Source: Rhodococcoides corynebacterioides NBRC 14404 (GTDB lineage Bacteria > Actinomycetota > Actinomycetes > Mycobacteriales > Mycobacteriaceae). From it: a stretch of DNA of 64,000 bases. Shown piece after piece: positions 55,132 to 64,000 of the stretch. The position numbers were made by a program, and so were the translations under genes. The notes beneath the pieces were generated by a model. That model did no database searches, was not told the origin of the DNA, and saw only the letters and a program-made list of their open reading frames with translations. Positions within the stretch are counted from its first letter, which is position 1. Each line of letters begins with the position of its first letter. The stretch covers positions 124,001 to 188,000 of the forward strand of contig NZ_BCWV01000006.1 of NCBI RefSeq assembly GCF_001894765.1, given 5' to 3'.

Positions 55132-56907
55132 TCAGCCGGGAAGGACCGGGACCGACCTCGCACCGGTCAAGCCGGGTACCTCGCGCCAGTACCGGTCGGA
55201 CGCCGGATCGCTGTCGTCGATCTCGAAGACGGCGCGGGAGTCCGCGACGTAGGTGGTGCTCGGGGTCGCGTCCACGGACACCACGGGGGCGGTGAGGTTG
55301 CGACTGGGCAGACCGTCGAGCCGTGATCCGTCCACGGCCACCTGGACGATCGGGATCTCCGTCGCGGCGCGCGCCACCACGACCGTGTCGCCGGTGCTCC
55401 AGTCCAGGGACAGCGCGGCACTGGCCAGACCCGCAGCCACCGCCTCGGGCTCACGCAGCGAGTAGGTGCCGTCGGCACGGCGCACCACCACGCAGACGTA
55501 GACCGCGCCGTCGACGATCAGGGCGGCGCGAACCCCGTCGCGGGAGAGCCGGAGCTCGGTGATCTGTCCGCCGAGCTCCGCGATCTCGGAGGACTCGACG
55601 TCGGTCAGCGACACCTGGCCGGTGGCCGGGTCGCGGACCGCACGACGCACCGCGGACCCGTCGATCACCGCCCACACGGCGTCGCGATCGGGACCCCACG
55701 TGGGCCGGGTGATGGTGCCGCCCTCCGCCACCGGGAACGCGGACCCGCCGTAGGACCCGATGAGCAACGCGTCCGGCGGCGCGGGCGCCGGCCGTCCGGT
55801 GTCGGACACCGCGGCGACCAGCGTGCCGTCCGTGGACAGAGCGATCGACCGCATCGTGTTCACCGTGCCGAAGAAGCCGGGAACCGGGGTGACGCCGTTC
55901 GACCCGACGCGAACGAGGCTCCCGTCACGCAGCGCGTGCAGCCCGACGTCGGTACCGGCCACGGCCGACGGGTCGAACTCGGCGAGGTCCGCCGTGGTCC
56001 AGCCGTCGGGGAACTCGGGATCGAGCGGCACGCCGTCGGCGAGCAGGACGTACGGCCCCGACACCTCCGCCCGAGCCAACGTCCAGACGATCTGCGCGGC
56101 CAGGAGAGTTCTCGTCGCGCCGTCGAGTGGGCTCGCCCCGCCCAGGTCGATGCGGACACCGCCCGGTCCGACACCGACCCCGGTGGGGCGCCCGTCGGCC
56201 TTGGTGATGGCCTGCGCCGTGGTCAGACCGTTGACGACGTTGCGCACCGCCGGTTCCAGCGACAGGCGCGGGCCTGCCTGCAGCAGGGTGATCAGCGTGT
56301 CCGCCATGCGATCCTGCGACGCGGCGATCCACCGCTGGTCCGGAACGAGGGTGGTCCCGGTGGGGTCGACGAAGTACAGCGATCGGCGCTGGTAGGAGCC
56401 GAGGAACTGAGTCCGGTCCATCACGACGCCGGACGGCAGCTCGTCGATCCGCCATTGCCCGTCGCGAAGGACCAGGGTGAGTCGGGTCTCGAAGGACCCC
56501 TGCTCGGCCCGGTACTGGCCGCCGGTGTCGAGCTGGCCGACGCGGTTCGCGCGGATGGTGTACTCGATCGAGTCGTCCGTTCGCGACTCCTCGAGCACGT
56601 CGATCTTGTCCACGACGATCGCGATGGCACCGTCGTTCCACCGGTCCGCGGCCTCGGGGGTGAGGAACTGCCGCGCCCCCGCGTGTCGGTCGGTCGGATC
56701 GGTGCTCGCCTTCACGAAATCGCGCACCAGCAGACTCGGCTCGCGGCCCGGCGCCGGCTCGGGCAGTTCCTCCGCGACGGGTCCGCGCGCGACCGTCCCG
56801 ATCGCCTGGGGTGCGGACGAGCTGGGCAGCGAGGCGCAGCCGGAGAGCACCGTCGTCAGGACCGCCATCAGCGCGAGGATCGTGCGCCGCCCGGTCGCGG
56901 CGGTCAT
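55132..56907 (-). CDS. lpqB: Lipoprotein LpqB
   Basis: 591 residues. The signal peptide ends in lipobox LSGC (Cys 23). The N-terminal domain and the GerMN domain (about 200-330) are followed by a beta-propeller (about 340-580). LpqB sits outside the membrane and modulates the MtrB sensor. ATG 56907 overlaps the mtrB stop (ATGA), as in the conserved mtrA-mtrB-lpqB operon. It matches Rv3244c. Confidence 0.94.
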   Translation of the reverse strand: MTAATGRRTILALMAVLTTVLSGCASLPSSSAPQAIGTVARGPVAEELPEPAPGREPSLLVRDFVKASTDPTDRHAGARQFLTPEAADRWNDGAIAIVVDKIDVLEESRTDDSIEYTIRANRVGQLDTGGQYRAEQGSFETRLTLVLRDGQWRIDELPSGVVMDRTQFLGSYQRRSLYFVDPTGTTLVPDQRWIAASQDRMADTLITLLQAGPRLSLEPAVRNVVNGLTTAQAITKADGRPTGVGVGPGGVRIDLGGASPLDGATRTLLAAQIVWTLARAEVSGPYVLLADGVPLDPEFPDGWTTADLAEFDPSAVAGTDVGLHALRDGSLVRVGSNGVTPVPGFFGTVNTMRSIALSTDGTLVAAVSDTGRPAPAPPDALLIGSYGGSAFPVAEGGTITRPTWGPDRDAVWAVIDGSAVRRAVRDPATGQVSLTDVESSEIAELGGQITELRLSRDGVRAALIVDGAVYVCVVVRRADGTYSLREPEAVAAGLASAALSLDWSTGDTVVVARAATEIPIVQVAVDGSRLDGLPSRNLTAPVVSVDATPSTTYVADSRAVFEIDDSDPASDRYWREVPGLTGARSVPVLPG

Positions 56908-58586
56908 CGATGCTCCCCCGACGACGCCCCGACACCCTCCGGACGCGCGGCGGGCACGGGCTGCCCTGCGGAGTACCGCTGCCCGGTGGGTCGGAGCGGC
57001 AGCGGGCTGGACACCACCTTGCGGCCACGCACCCGCGGCAGCGTCAACCGGAAGCAGGCCCCTTGCCCCGGCTCGCCCCAGGCTTCGAGCTTGCCGTCGT
57101 GCAGCCGAGCGTCCTCCAGCGAGATCGCCAGCCCCAGACCGGTTCCGCCGGATCGACGGACCCGGGAGGGGTCCGAGCGCCAGAACCGGTTGAAGACCAG
57201 TTTCTCCTCGCCGGGACGCAGGCCCACGCCCTGGTCACGCACCACGAACGCCGCCGCGTCGTCGTCGGCTCGCAACCGCAGCAGGACGGGTTTGCCCTCC
57301 CCGTGGTCGAGTGCGTTCGCGAGCAGGTTGCGCAGGATGCGCTCGACCCGCCGCGGGTCGACGGCCGCGTTCACCGGATCGTCAGGCATGTCGATGATCA
57401 GTTCCGTTCCCGTCTCGCGCGCGAGATGACGCACGGTGGACACGGCCGCCCGCGCGCACATGCGCAGGTCGAGTTGCTCGGATGCCAACTCCGCCACGCC
57501 GGCGTCGTGCCGGGAGATCTCCAGCAGGTCGGACAGCAACGTCTCGAAGCGATCCAGCTCCGCCACCAGCAGTTCCGACGACCGCTTGAGGAGTGGATCG
57601 AGGTCGTCCGAGCCGTCGTGGATCAGTTCGGCCGCCATCCGGACCGTCGTGAGCGGCGTGCGCAGCTCGTGGGAGACGTCGGAGGTGAACTGGCGCTGCA
57701 GGTTGCCGAACTCCTCGAGCTGGGTGATCTGCTTCGACAGGCTCTCGGCCATCTCGTTGAAGGACATGGCCAGGCGCGCGATGTCGTCCTCGCCGCGCAC
57801 GGGCATCCGTTCCTTGAGGCGACCGTCCGCGAAGCGGACCGCGATACGCGAGGCGGACCGGATCGGCAGAACCACCTGCCGGGCCACCAGCAGCGACACC
57901 GCAGCCAGCAGCACCATCAGCACCGCGCCACCGATCAGCAGCGTGCCGCGCACCAGGGCGAGCGAACGGTCCTCCCCCGCCAACGGGAAGACGAGGTAGA
58001 GCTCGAGATCGGGCAGATCCGAGGCCGTGGGACTGCCGACGATCAAGGCGGGCCCGGAGTACCCGCCCGGCTCGGACACGGGCGCGAACTGGTAGCTGAT
58101 CTGATCGGCCTGAACGAACGCACGCAGGGCGTCCGGGATCTGGTCGGCCGGGCCGGTGGACAGTTCCCGCCGGGCACCGTCGCCGCGCACCAGCAGAACC
58201 GGGTCGAAAGTTCCCGCGGACCCACCCTCGGATGCGGTGTCGCCGTCACGACTGGTCAGGCTGCTCCGCGCGAGCTCGAGCCGATTGGCGACGGACGTCG
58301 TGTCGTCTCCGGCGAGTTGACTCTCCACCGAGGCTCGCGCGCGATCGAGCTCCTTGGTCGCCGCGTCGATCTTGGTGTCGAGCAACCGGTCGGTGATCTG
58401 CCCTGTCAGGACCACACCCAACACGGAGATGACCACGAACGAGAGCGTCAACGTCGAGACCACCACGCGCAGCTGCAGCGACCGACGCCACGCATGGCCG
58501 GCGGCGGCCCCCACGGAGCGCGCCCAGCGCATCACCGGCGAGAACGTACCGTTGATGCGCCGTCGCGAACGGGACGTGAAGATCAC
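56904..58586 (-). CDS. mtrB: Sensor histidine kinase MtrB
   Basis: 560 residues. Two membrane helices (about residues 42-65 and 215-240) flank an extracellular sensor domain. HAMP follows, then the H-box [17 protein letters not shown] and ATPase boxes [21 protein letters not shown] and GGTGLGLAI. It phosphorylates MtrA and links cell wall and division status to gene expression. GTG 58586 lies behind GAGGAGG and gives [10 protein letters not shown], like the M. tuberculosis MIFGSRRR start. The frame is also open up to 58643, overlapping mtrA. Confidence 0.94.
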   Translation of the reverse strand: MIFTSRSRRRINGTFSPVMRWARSVGAAAGHAWRRSLQLRVVVSTLTLSFVVISVLGVVLTGQITDRLLDTKIDAATKELDRARASVESQLAGDDTTSVANRLELARSSLTSRDGDTASEGGSAGTFDPVLLVRGDGARRELSTGPADQIPDALRAFVQADQISYQFAPVSEPGGYSGPALIVGSPTASDLPDLELYLVFPLAGEDRSLALVRGTLLIGGAVLMVLLAAVSLLVARQVVLPIRSASRIAVRFADGRLKERMPVRGEDDIARLAMSFNEMAESLSKQITQLEEFGNLQRQFTSDVSHELRTPLTTVRMAAELIHDGSDDLDPLLKRSSELLVAELDRFETLLSDLLEISRHDAGVAELASEQLDLRMCARAAVSTVRHLARETGTELIIDMPDDPVNAAVDPRRVERILRNLLANALDHGEGKPVLLRLRADDDAAAFVVRDQGVGLRPGEEKLVFNRFWRSDPSRVRRSGGTGLGLAISLEDARLHDGKLEAWGEPGQGACFRLTLPRVRGRKVVSSPLPLRPTGQRYSAGQPVPAARPEGVGASSGEHR

Positions 58587-58614
58587 CGACCTCCTCGTCC
58601 GGGGACCCCGTCGA

Positions 58615-59292
58615 TCACGGCGGTCCGGCCTTGTACCCCACACCGCGCACGGTCAGCACCACCTCCGGATTCTCCGGATCGGTCTCGACCTTGGCGCGCA
58701 GACGCTGCACGTGCACGTTCACCAACCGCGTGTCCGCGGCGTGTCGGTAGCCCCACACCTGCTCGAGCAACACTTCCCGAGTGAACACCTGGCGCGGCTT
58801 GCGCGCCAACGCGACCAAGAGGTCGAATTCGAGCGGGGTCAGCGAGATCAGGTCGCCGTCGCGTGTGACCTTGTGGGCCGGCACGTCGATGACGACGTCG
58901 CCGATCGAGAGCAGCTCCGCCGGTTCCTCCTCCGTCCGGCGCAGGCGCGCGCGAACACGGGCCACCAGTTCCTTCGGCTTGAACGGCTTCATGATGTAGT
59001 CGTCCGCGCCCGATTCGAGCCCGAGCACCACGTCGACCGTGTCCGTCTTGGCCGTGAGCATCACGATGGGCACACCGGAGTCGGCCCGCAACACCCGGCA
59101 GACGTCGATCCCGTTCATCCCCGGCAGCATCAGGTCCAGGAGCACCAGATCCGGACGGTTCTCGCGGACGGCCGACAGCGCTTGCGTGCCGTCGCCGACC
59201 ACGAACGGCTCGAAACCCTCACCGCGCAAGACGATGGTGAGCATCTCGGCCAGGGCCGTGTCGTCGTCGACGACCAGAATGCGTGGCTTCAT
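58615..59292 (-). CDS. mtrA: Response regulator MtrA
   Basis: 225 residues. Receiver domain with phospho-accepting Asp in [10 protein letters not shown] and switch Lys in [11 protein letters not shown]. An OmpR-type winged helix follows ([43 protein letters not shown]). It controls dnaA, ripA and cell wall genes in mycobacteria, with MtrB. ATG 59292 lies four bases after the tmk stop, so expression may be coupled with tmk. Confidence 0.97.
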   Translation of the reverse strand: MKPRILVVDDDTALAEMLTIVLRGEGFEPFVVGDGTQALSAVRENRPDLVLLDLMLPGMNGIDVCRVLRADSGVPIVMLTAKTDTVDVVLGLESGADDYIMKPFKPKELVARVRARLRRTEEEPAELLSIGDVVIDVPAHKVTRDGDLISLTPLEFDLLVALARKPRQVFTREVLLEQVWGYRHAADTRLVNVHVQRLRAKVETDPENPEVVLTVRGVGYKAGPP

Positions 59293-59296
59293 GGGC

Positions 59297-59980
59297 CTAT
59301 CGTGTCATCCCGTCCGACTCCGCGGTCCGATCCAGCAGTTGCGCGGCGAGTCGGTCGCTGTCCGCCTCGATCTCGTCCGCCGCCCCGCTGCCGACGACCA
59401 CCCACGGCGACACCCACGACCGTGCGGCGAGCCCCGCGTAGACCGCGGCGGTGCGCTCCTGGAGACCACCGTCCCGCTCGTAGGCGTCGCGGGCGCGGGA
59501 CTCGTCCGCCTCCTCGCGTCCGCGCGCCCGTTCCTCGGCCACCGACACCGGCACCTCGAGGTAGATCTGCACGTCCGGCACCGGAAGTACGAGACGGTCG
59601 AACTCGAGCGCGCGGACCCACTCGACCGTCGGTCCCGCGGCGTCCTCGTGGCGACGGGCGGCCGAGTACGCCGCGTTGGAGGCGACGTAGCGATCGAGCA
59701 GGACGACGTCGTGCCGGTGCAGCATCCGACGCAGGTCGGCCGCCGCCCCGGCACGGTCGAGTGCGAACAGCACCGCCATCGCGTTCACCCCGTCGGCGAG
59801 ATCGCCGTGCTCGCCGGCGAGCGCTTCCGCGGCGAGATCCGCATGAATCGACTCCCCGTAGCGGGGGAAACCGACGCGGACCGCGTCGATTCCCGCCCGC
59901 TCCCAGGCGCGGACCAGCCGCGACGACAACGTGAACTTGCCGGCGCCGTCGACGCCCTCGACGGCGATGAGCGTTCCCAC
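59297..59980 (-). CDS. tmk: Thymidylate kinase
   Basis: 227 residues. P-loop EGVDGAGK near the N-terminus, then LDRYVASNAAYS (DRY/DRX motif) and a lid segment rich in Arg/Glu. It phosphorylates dTMP to dTDP. GTG 59980 gives VGTLIAVEGVDG, aligned with the M. tuberculosis start. It lies 32 bp after ahcY and four bases before mtrA. The P-loop is followed by Phe where M. tuberculosis has Arg. It matches Rv3247c. Confidence 0.92.
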   Translation of the reverse strand: MGTLIAVEGVDGAGKFTLSSRLVRAWERAGIDAVRVGFPRYGESIHADLAAEALAGEHGDLADGVNAMAVLFALDRAGAAADLRRMLHRHDVVLLDRYVASNAAYSAARRHEDAAGPTVEWVRALEFDRLVLPVPDVQIYLEVPVSVAEERARGREEADESRARDAYERDGGLQERTAAVYAGLAARSWVSPWVVVGSGAADEIEADSDRLAAQLLDRTAESDGMTR

Positions 59981-60012
59981 GTCGGTCGATCCCTCCGGTT
60001 CCGGTACCGGCG

Positions 60013-61542
<1,530 letters not shown>

Positions 61543-61601
61543 GTCTGGGGGCACTCCCTGGTCGGCTGGCGATCCACGCGGCTGGTGATCGCCAACCCAG
61601 G

Positions 61602-62780
61602 TTATCCCCTGACGGTGACCCCGGTGTCGGCGGTGGATCTCACCGGGAACCGGGCGCGCAGTCGGTCGGCGGCGCTCGGGTGGAGATTCGCGCGAGTCAC
61701 GTCGCCGTCGTAGTGGCGGACGACCTTCGGATCCATGACCCGACGCCACAGGGGCGGCACCGCGGCCAACAGCACCATCGTCGCGTAGCCCGCCGGCAGT
61801 TGCGGCGATTCGTCGAAGCTGCGCAGCGTCTGGAACCGGCGGCCCGGGTTGGCGTGGTGATCGCTGTGGCGTTGCAGGTGGTAGAGGAAGATGTTGGTGA
61901 CCAGGTGATCGCTGTTCCAGCTGTGCCGGGGAGAGCAGCGTTCGTAGCGCCCGGTCGCAGTGCGTCGGCGCAACAACCCGTAGTGCTCGATGTAGTTCAC
62001 CGACTCCAGCAGGAGGATGCCGGTCACCGCCTGCACGAGCAGGAACGGCAGCACCACGGGGCCGAACACCGCTGTCAGGATCGCCACCAGCGCCACCGAG
62101 AGCCCCCACGCGGTGAGCACGTCGTTGTGCACCGAGAAGACCCGTCGGCCGCGCCGACGCAGGCGGTCACGCTCGAGGGCCCACGCCGACCGGACGCCGC
62201 CGAGAATCGTGCGCGGGAAGAAGCGGTACAGCGATTCGCCGAGTCGGGCACTGGCCGGATCCTCGGGCGTCGCGACGCGGACGTGGTGGCCCCGGTTGTG
62301 TTCGACCACGAAGTGGCCGTAGCCGCACTGCGCGAGGGCGATCTTGGCCAGGCGACGCTCCGCCCGCTCGACCCGGTGGCCCAGTTCGTGCGCGGCGTTG
62401 ATGCCGATCCCGCCGACCAGACCGACGGACACCGCGTACCCCAGCCGATCGACCGTGGACAGAGTTCCGAAGGCGACCAACCAGCAGGCGACGACCAACC
62501 CGGCGTACTGCACGGGCAGGAACAGGAAGGTGCACCAGCGGTAGAACCGGTCGTGCTGGAGATCGCGCACCTCCTCGTCCGGCGGGTTGCTCCCGTCGGC
62601 CCCCGCCGCCACGTCGAGCAGGGGAATGGCGGCGAAGAAGATGAGGACGCCGCTCCACCAGAAGATCGGTGACCCCGTGTGGAGCACCAACTGCGACGGC
62701 AGCAGGGCGGACGCCGGCGCCAGGATGCCCAGCGGCCACAGATACCTCTTCGGATCCTGCCAACCCCGCGTCACCGTCAC
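61602..62780 (-). CDS. alkB: Alkane 1-monooxygenase AlkB
   Basis: 392 residues, six hydrophobic segments. Di-iron His boxes: [39 protein letters not shown] and [16 protein letters not shown], the AlkB signatures. It hydroxylates medium-chain n-alkanes at the membrane. GTG 62780 follows GGAGGAG closely; GTG 62774 is better spaced. The rubA, rubB and TetR genes that normally follow alkB here (Rv3249c-Rv3251c) are absent, and no rubredoxin domain is fused. Confidence 0.92.
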   Translation of the reverse strand: MTVTRGWQDPKRYLWPLGILAPASALLPSQLVLHTGSPIFWWSGVLIFFAAIPLLDVAAGADGSNPPDEEVRDLQHDRFYRWCTFLFLPVQYAGLVVACWLVAFGTLSTVDRLGYAVSVGLVGGIGINAAHELGHRVERAERRLAKIALAQCGYGHFVVEHNRGHHVRVATPEDPASARLGESLYRFFPRTILGGVRSAWALERDRLRRRGRRVFSVHNDVLTAWGLSVALVAILTAVFGPVVLPFLLVQAVTGILLLESVNYIEHYGLLRRRTATGRYERCSPRHSWNSDHLVTNIFLYHLQRHSDHHANPGRRFQTLRSFDESPQLPAGYATMVLLAAVPPLWRRVMDPKVVRHYDGDVTRANLHPSAADRLRARFPVRSTADTGVTVRG

Positions 62781-62876
62781 ACGCTCCTCCCCGGCGCGAC
62801 CCCCGATTCGGGTGATCGAATCGTTATCTGCCCCGGAAACATACCACTGGACCGTTTCGGGGCCTCACGAACGACT

Positions 62877-62914
62877 CGACCCCCGCCGTCGACGCAGGTC
62901 GAGGGCGGGGGTCG
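62877..62914 (-). terminator. Terminator of the permease gene
   Basis: Perfect 11-bp stem CGACCCCCGCC (62877-62887) and GGCGGGGGTCG (62904-62914), 45 bp after the permease stop on the minus strand. Confidence 0.75.
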
Positions 62915-62943
62915 AGGGCGAGGGTCGAGGGCGGGGGTCGAGG
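62899..62943. repeat. 13-bp imperfect tandem repeat, three copies plus part
   Basis: Units beginning TCGAGGGCG at 62899, 62912 and 62925, then a degraded copy at 62938. Copies 1 and 3 are identical; copy 2 has one change. One arm of the terminator is built from these units, so alternative hairpins can form. Confidence 0.88.
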
Positions 62944-62959
62944 GTGGACGCGAGAAGCG

Positions 62960-64000
62960 CTACTCCAGGCCGGCCTGCTGTCGACCGAGCACCGAGTGCC
63001 GACGGGAGTACGCGAAGTAGACGATCACGCCCAACGCCATCCAGACCACGAAACGCAGCCAGGTCTCGACGGACAGGTTCAGCATCAACCACAGGCAGGC
63101 GACGACCGCGAGGATGGGCACGAGCGGCACCAGCGGCGTCCGGAACCCGCGCTTCAGGTCCGGTCGGGTACGGCGCAACACGACGACGCCGATCGAGACC
63201 AGGACGAAGGCGAACAGGGTCCCGATGTTGACCATCTCCTCCAGCGTTCCGATGGGGAAGAACGTCGCGAGGACGGCGACCACGACGGCCACCACCACCG
63301 TGATGCGCACCGGGGTACCGCGCGACCCGGTCTTGGCCAGCGCGCGCGGCATCAACCCGTCGCGCGACATCGCGAACAGCACGCGGGACTGGCCGAGCAG
63401 GAGCACCATGACCACCGTCGTGAGACCGGCGAGGGCGCCGAAGGAGATGATCTTCTGCGCCCAGGTGATGCCGTTGAGCTCGAATGCCGTGGCCAGCGTC
63501 GACGAGTCCCCGGCCAGCTCGGTGTAGTTGACCATGCCGGTGAGGATCAGGGTCACCGCGACGTAGAGCACGGTCACGATGGCGAGCGAGCCGAGGATGC
63601 CTCGCGGCAGCGAGCGCTGCGGATCCACGGTCTCCTCCGCCGTGGTGGCGACGATGTCGAAGCCGATGAACGCGAAGAACACCAGGCTCGCGGCGGCGAG
63701 CAGGCCGTACCACCCGAAGTTGCTGCCCTCGGCGCCGGTGACGAAGGAGAACAGTGACTGGGTCAGTCCGGTCTCGGTCTCGGCCGGCTGGGCGGGCGGG
63801 ATGTACGGGCTGTAGTTGGCCGCCTTGATGTAGAACGCGCCGACCACGACGATGAGCAGCACGACGGCCACCTTGATCGCGGTGATGATCAGGGAGACGC
63901 GTGAGGAGATCTTCACTCCGGTCACGAGGAGGACGGAAAGGACGACGACGATGAGCAGGGCGCCCCAGTCGACGTCGAGTCCGCCGACGCTGACGACCGG
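62960..64000 (-). CDS. APC-family amino acid permease (C-terminal part)
   Basis: Cut by the right edge; 346 residues up to the stop are visible. At least nine hydrophobic segments are present. FFAFIGFDIVATTAEETVDPQRSLPRG (split here: FIGFDIVATTAEE, then PQRSLP) is the signature of the CAT/YfnA-type amino acid transporters. The tail IVYFAYSRRHSVL is also typical. It would import a cationic or neutral amino acid. The position, upstream of alkB, matches Rv3253c. GTG 63925 lies inside the gene and is not the start. Confidence 0.9.
   Translation of the reverse strand, partial: PVVSVGGLDVDWGALLIVVVLSVLLVTGVKISSRVSLIITAIKVAVVLLIVVVGAFYIKAANYSPYIPPAQPAETETGLTQSLFSFVTGAEGSNFGWYGLLAAASLVFFAFIGFDIVATTAEETVDPQRSLPRGILGSLAIVTVLYVAVTLILTGMVNYTELAGDSSTLATAFELNGITWAQKIISFGALAGLTTVVMVLLLGQSRVLFAMSRDGLMPRALAKTGSRGTPVRITVVVAVVVAVLATFFPIGTLEEMVNIGTLFAFVLVSIGVVVLRRTRPDLKRGFRTPLVPLVPILAVVACLWLMLNLSVETWLRFVVWMALGVIVYFAYSRRHSVLGRQQAGLE

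Noticed and set aside
61543..61601. S-adenosylhomocysteine riboswitch before ahcY
   Set aside because: Only 59 bp separate alkB from ahcY, and I see no pseudoknot-like pairing.

Overview
The window is about 64 kb of high-GC DNA with strongly GC-biased third codon positions, many GTG starts, many apparently leaderless genes and mycolata-type genes (whiB1, pdtaS, mtrAB-lpqB, sigH-rshA, adnAB, DesA3-like desaturases). It looks like a chromosomal segment of a Rhodococcus or close relative (Corynebacteriales). From memory, gene order follows Mycobacterium tuberculosis Rv3201c to Rv3253c, with insertions and losses. No mobile element, tRNA, rRNA or CRISPR was seen.

Layout. 1-5204: adnB (cut by the left edge), adnA and a LipV-like hydrolase. 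5247-23342: an inserted metabolic block absent at this place in M. tuberculosis. It holds a MocR regulator with a clear operator, a MobA-MoeA fusion, a nitrate assimilation array on the minus strand (narK, molybdopterin nitrate reductase, FAD/BFD electron carrier, nirB, nirD, HemD-like protein with winged helix, sirohydrochlorin chelatase), an exporter/GntR divergent pair, and an allophanate hydrolase preceded by a 57-residue biotinyl-domain half. 23356-32506: the conserved line resumes (Rv3205c-like kinase, moeZ, DUF3152 protease, TetR, DUF3107, ferritin-like protein, rhlE, Rv3212-like protein, ParA). 32571-34136: an extra DHA2 drug exporter. 34291-43350: gpm2, lipid kinase, whiB1, pdtaS, TB7.3-like biotinyl protein, bL37, rshA-sigH, YbaK deacylase, aroA, rsgA. 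43381-50191: two tandem DesA3-like desaturases, their reductase, a DUF6912 protein, a WS/DGAT acyltransferase and an Rv3235-family protein. 50201-61542: secA1, hpf, comF, lpqB-mtrB-mtrA, tmk, ahcY. 61602-64000: an alkane hydroxylase without its usual rubredoxins and an amino acid permease cut by the right edge.

The nitrate block is coherent. NarK imports nitrate; the molybdoenzyme, with cofactor made partly by MobA-MoeA, reduces it to nitrite; NirBD reduces nitrite to ammonium with siroheme whose synthesis the HemD-like and chelatase genes support. Stop/start overlaps link narK to nirB and nirD to the chelatase. Allophanate hydrolase adds another nitrogen route.

The most noteworthy points are the probable urea carboxylase remnant before the allophanate hydrolase, an N-terminally extended SigH reading frame with an auto-regulatory SigH promoter (as in the Streptomyces SigR-prime isoform), probable CTG starts for rhlE and rsgA, the MocR operator beside an unrecognised small membrane protein, and a 38-bp tandem repeat starting inside the end of gpm2.
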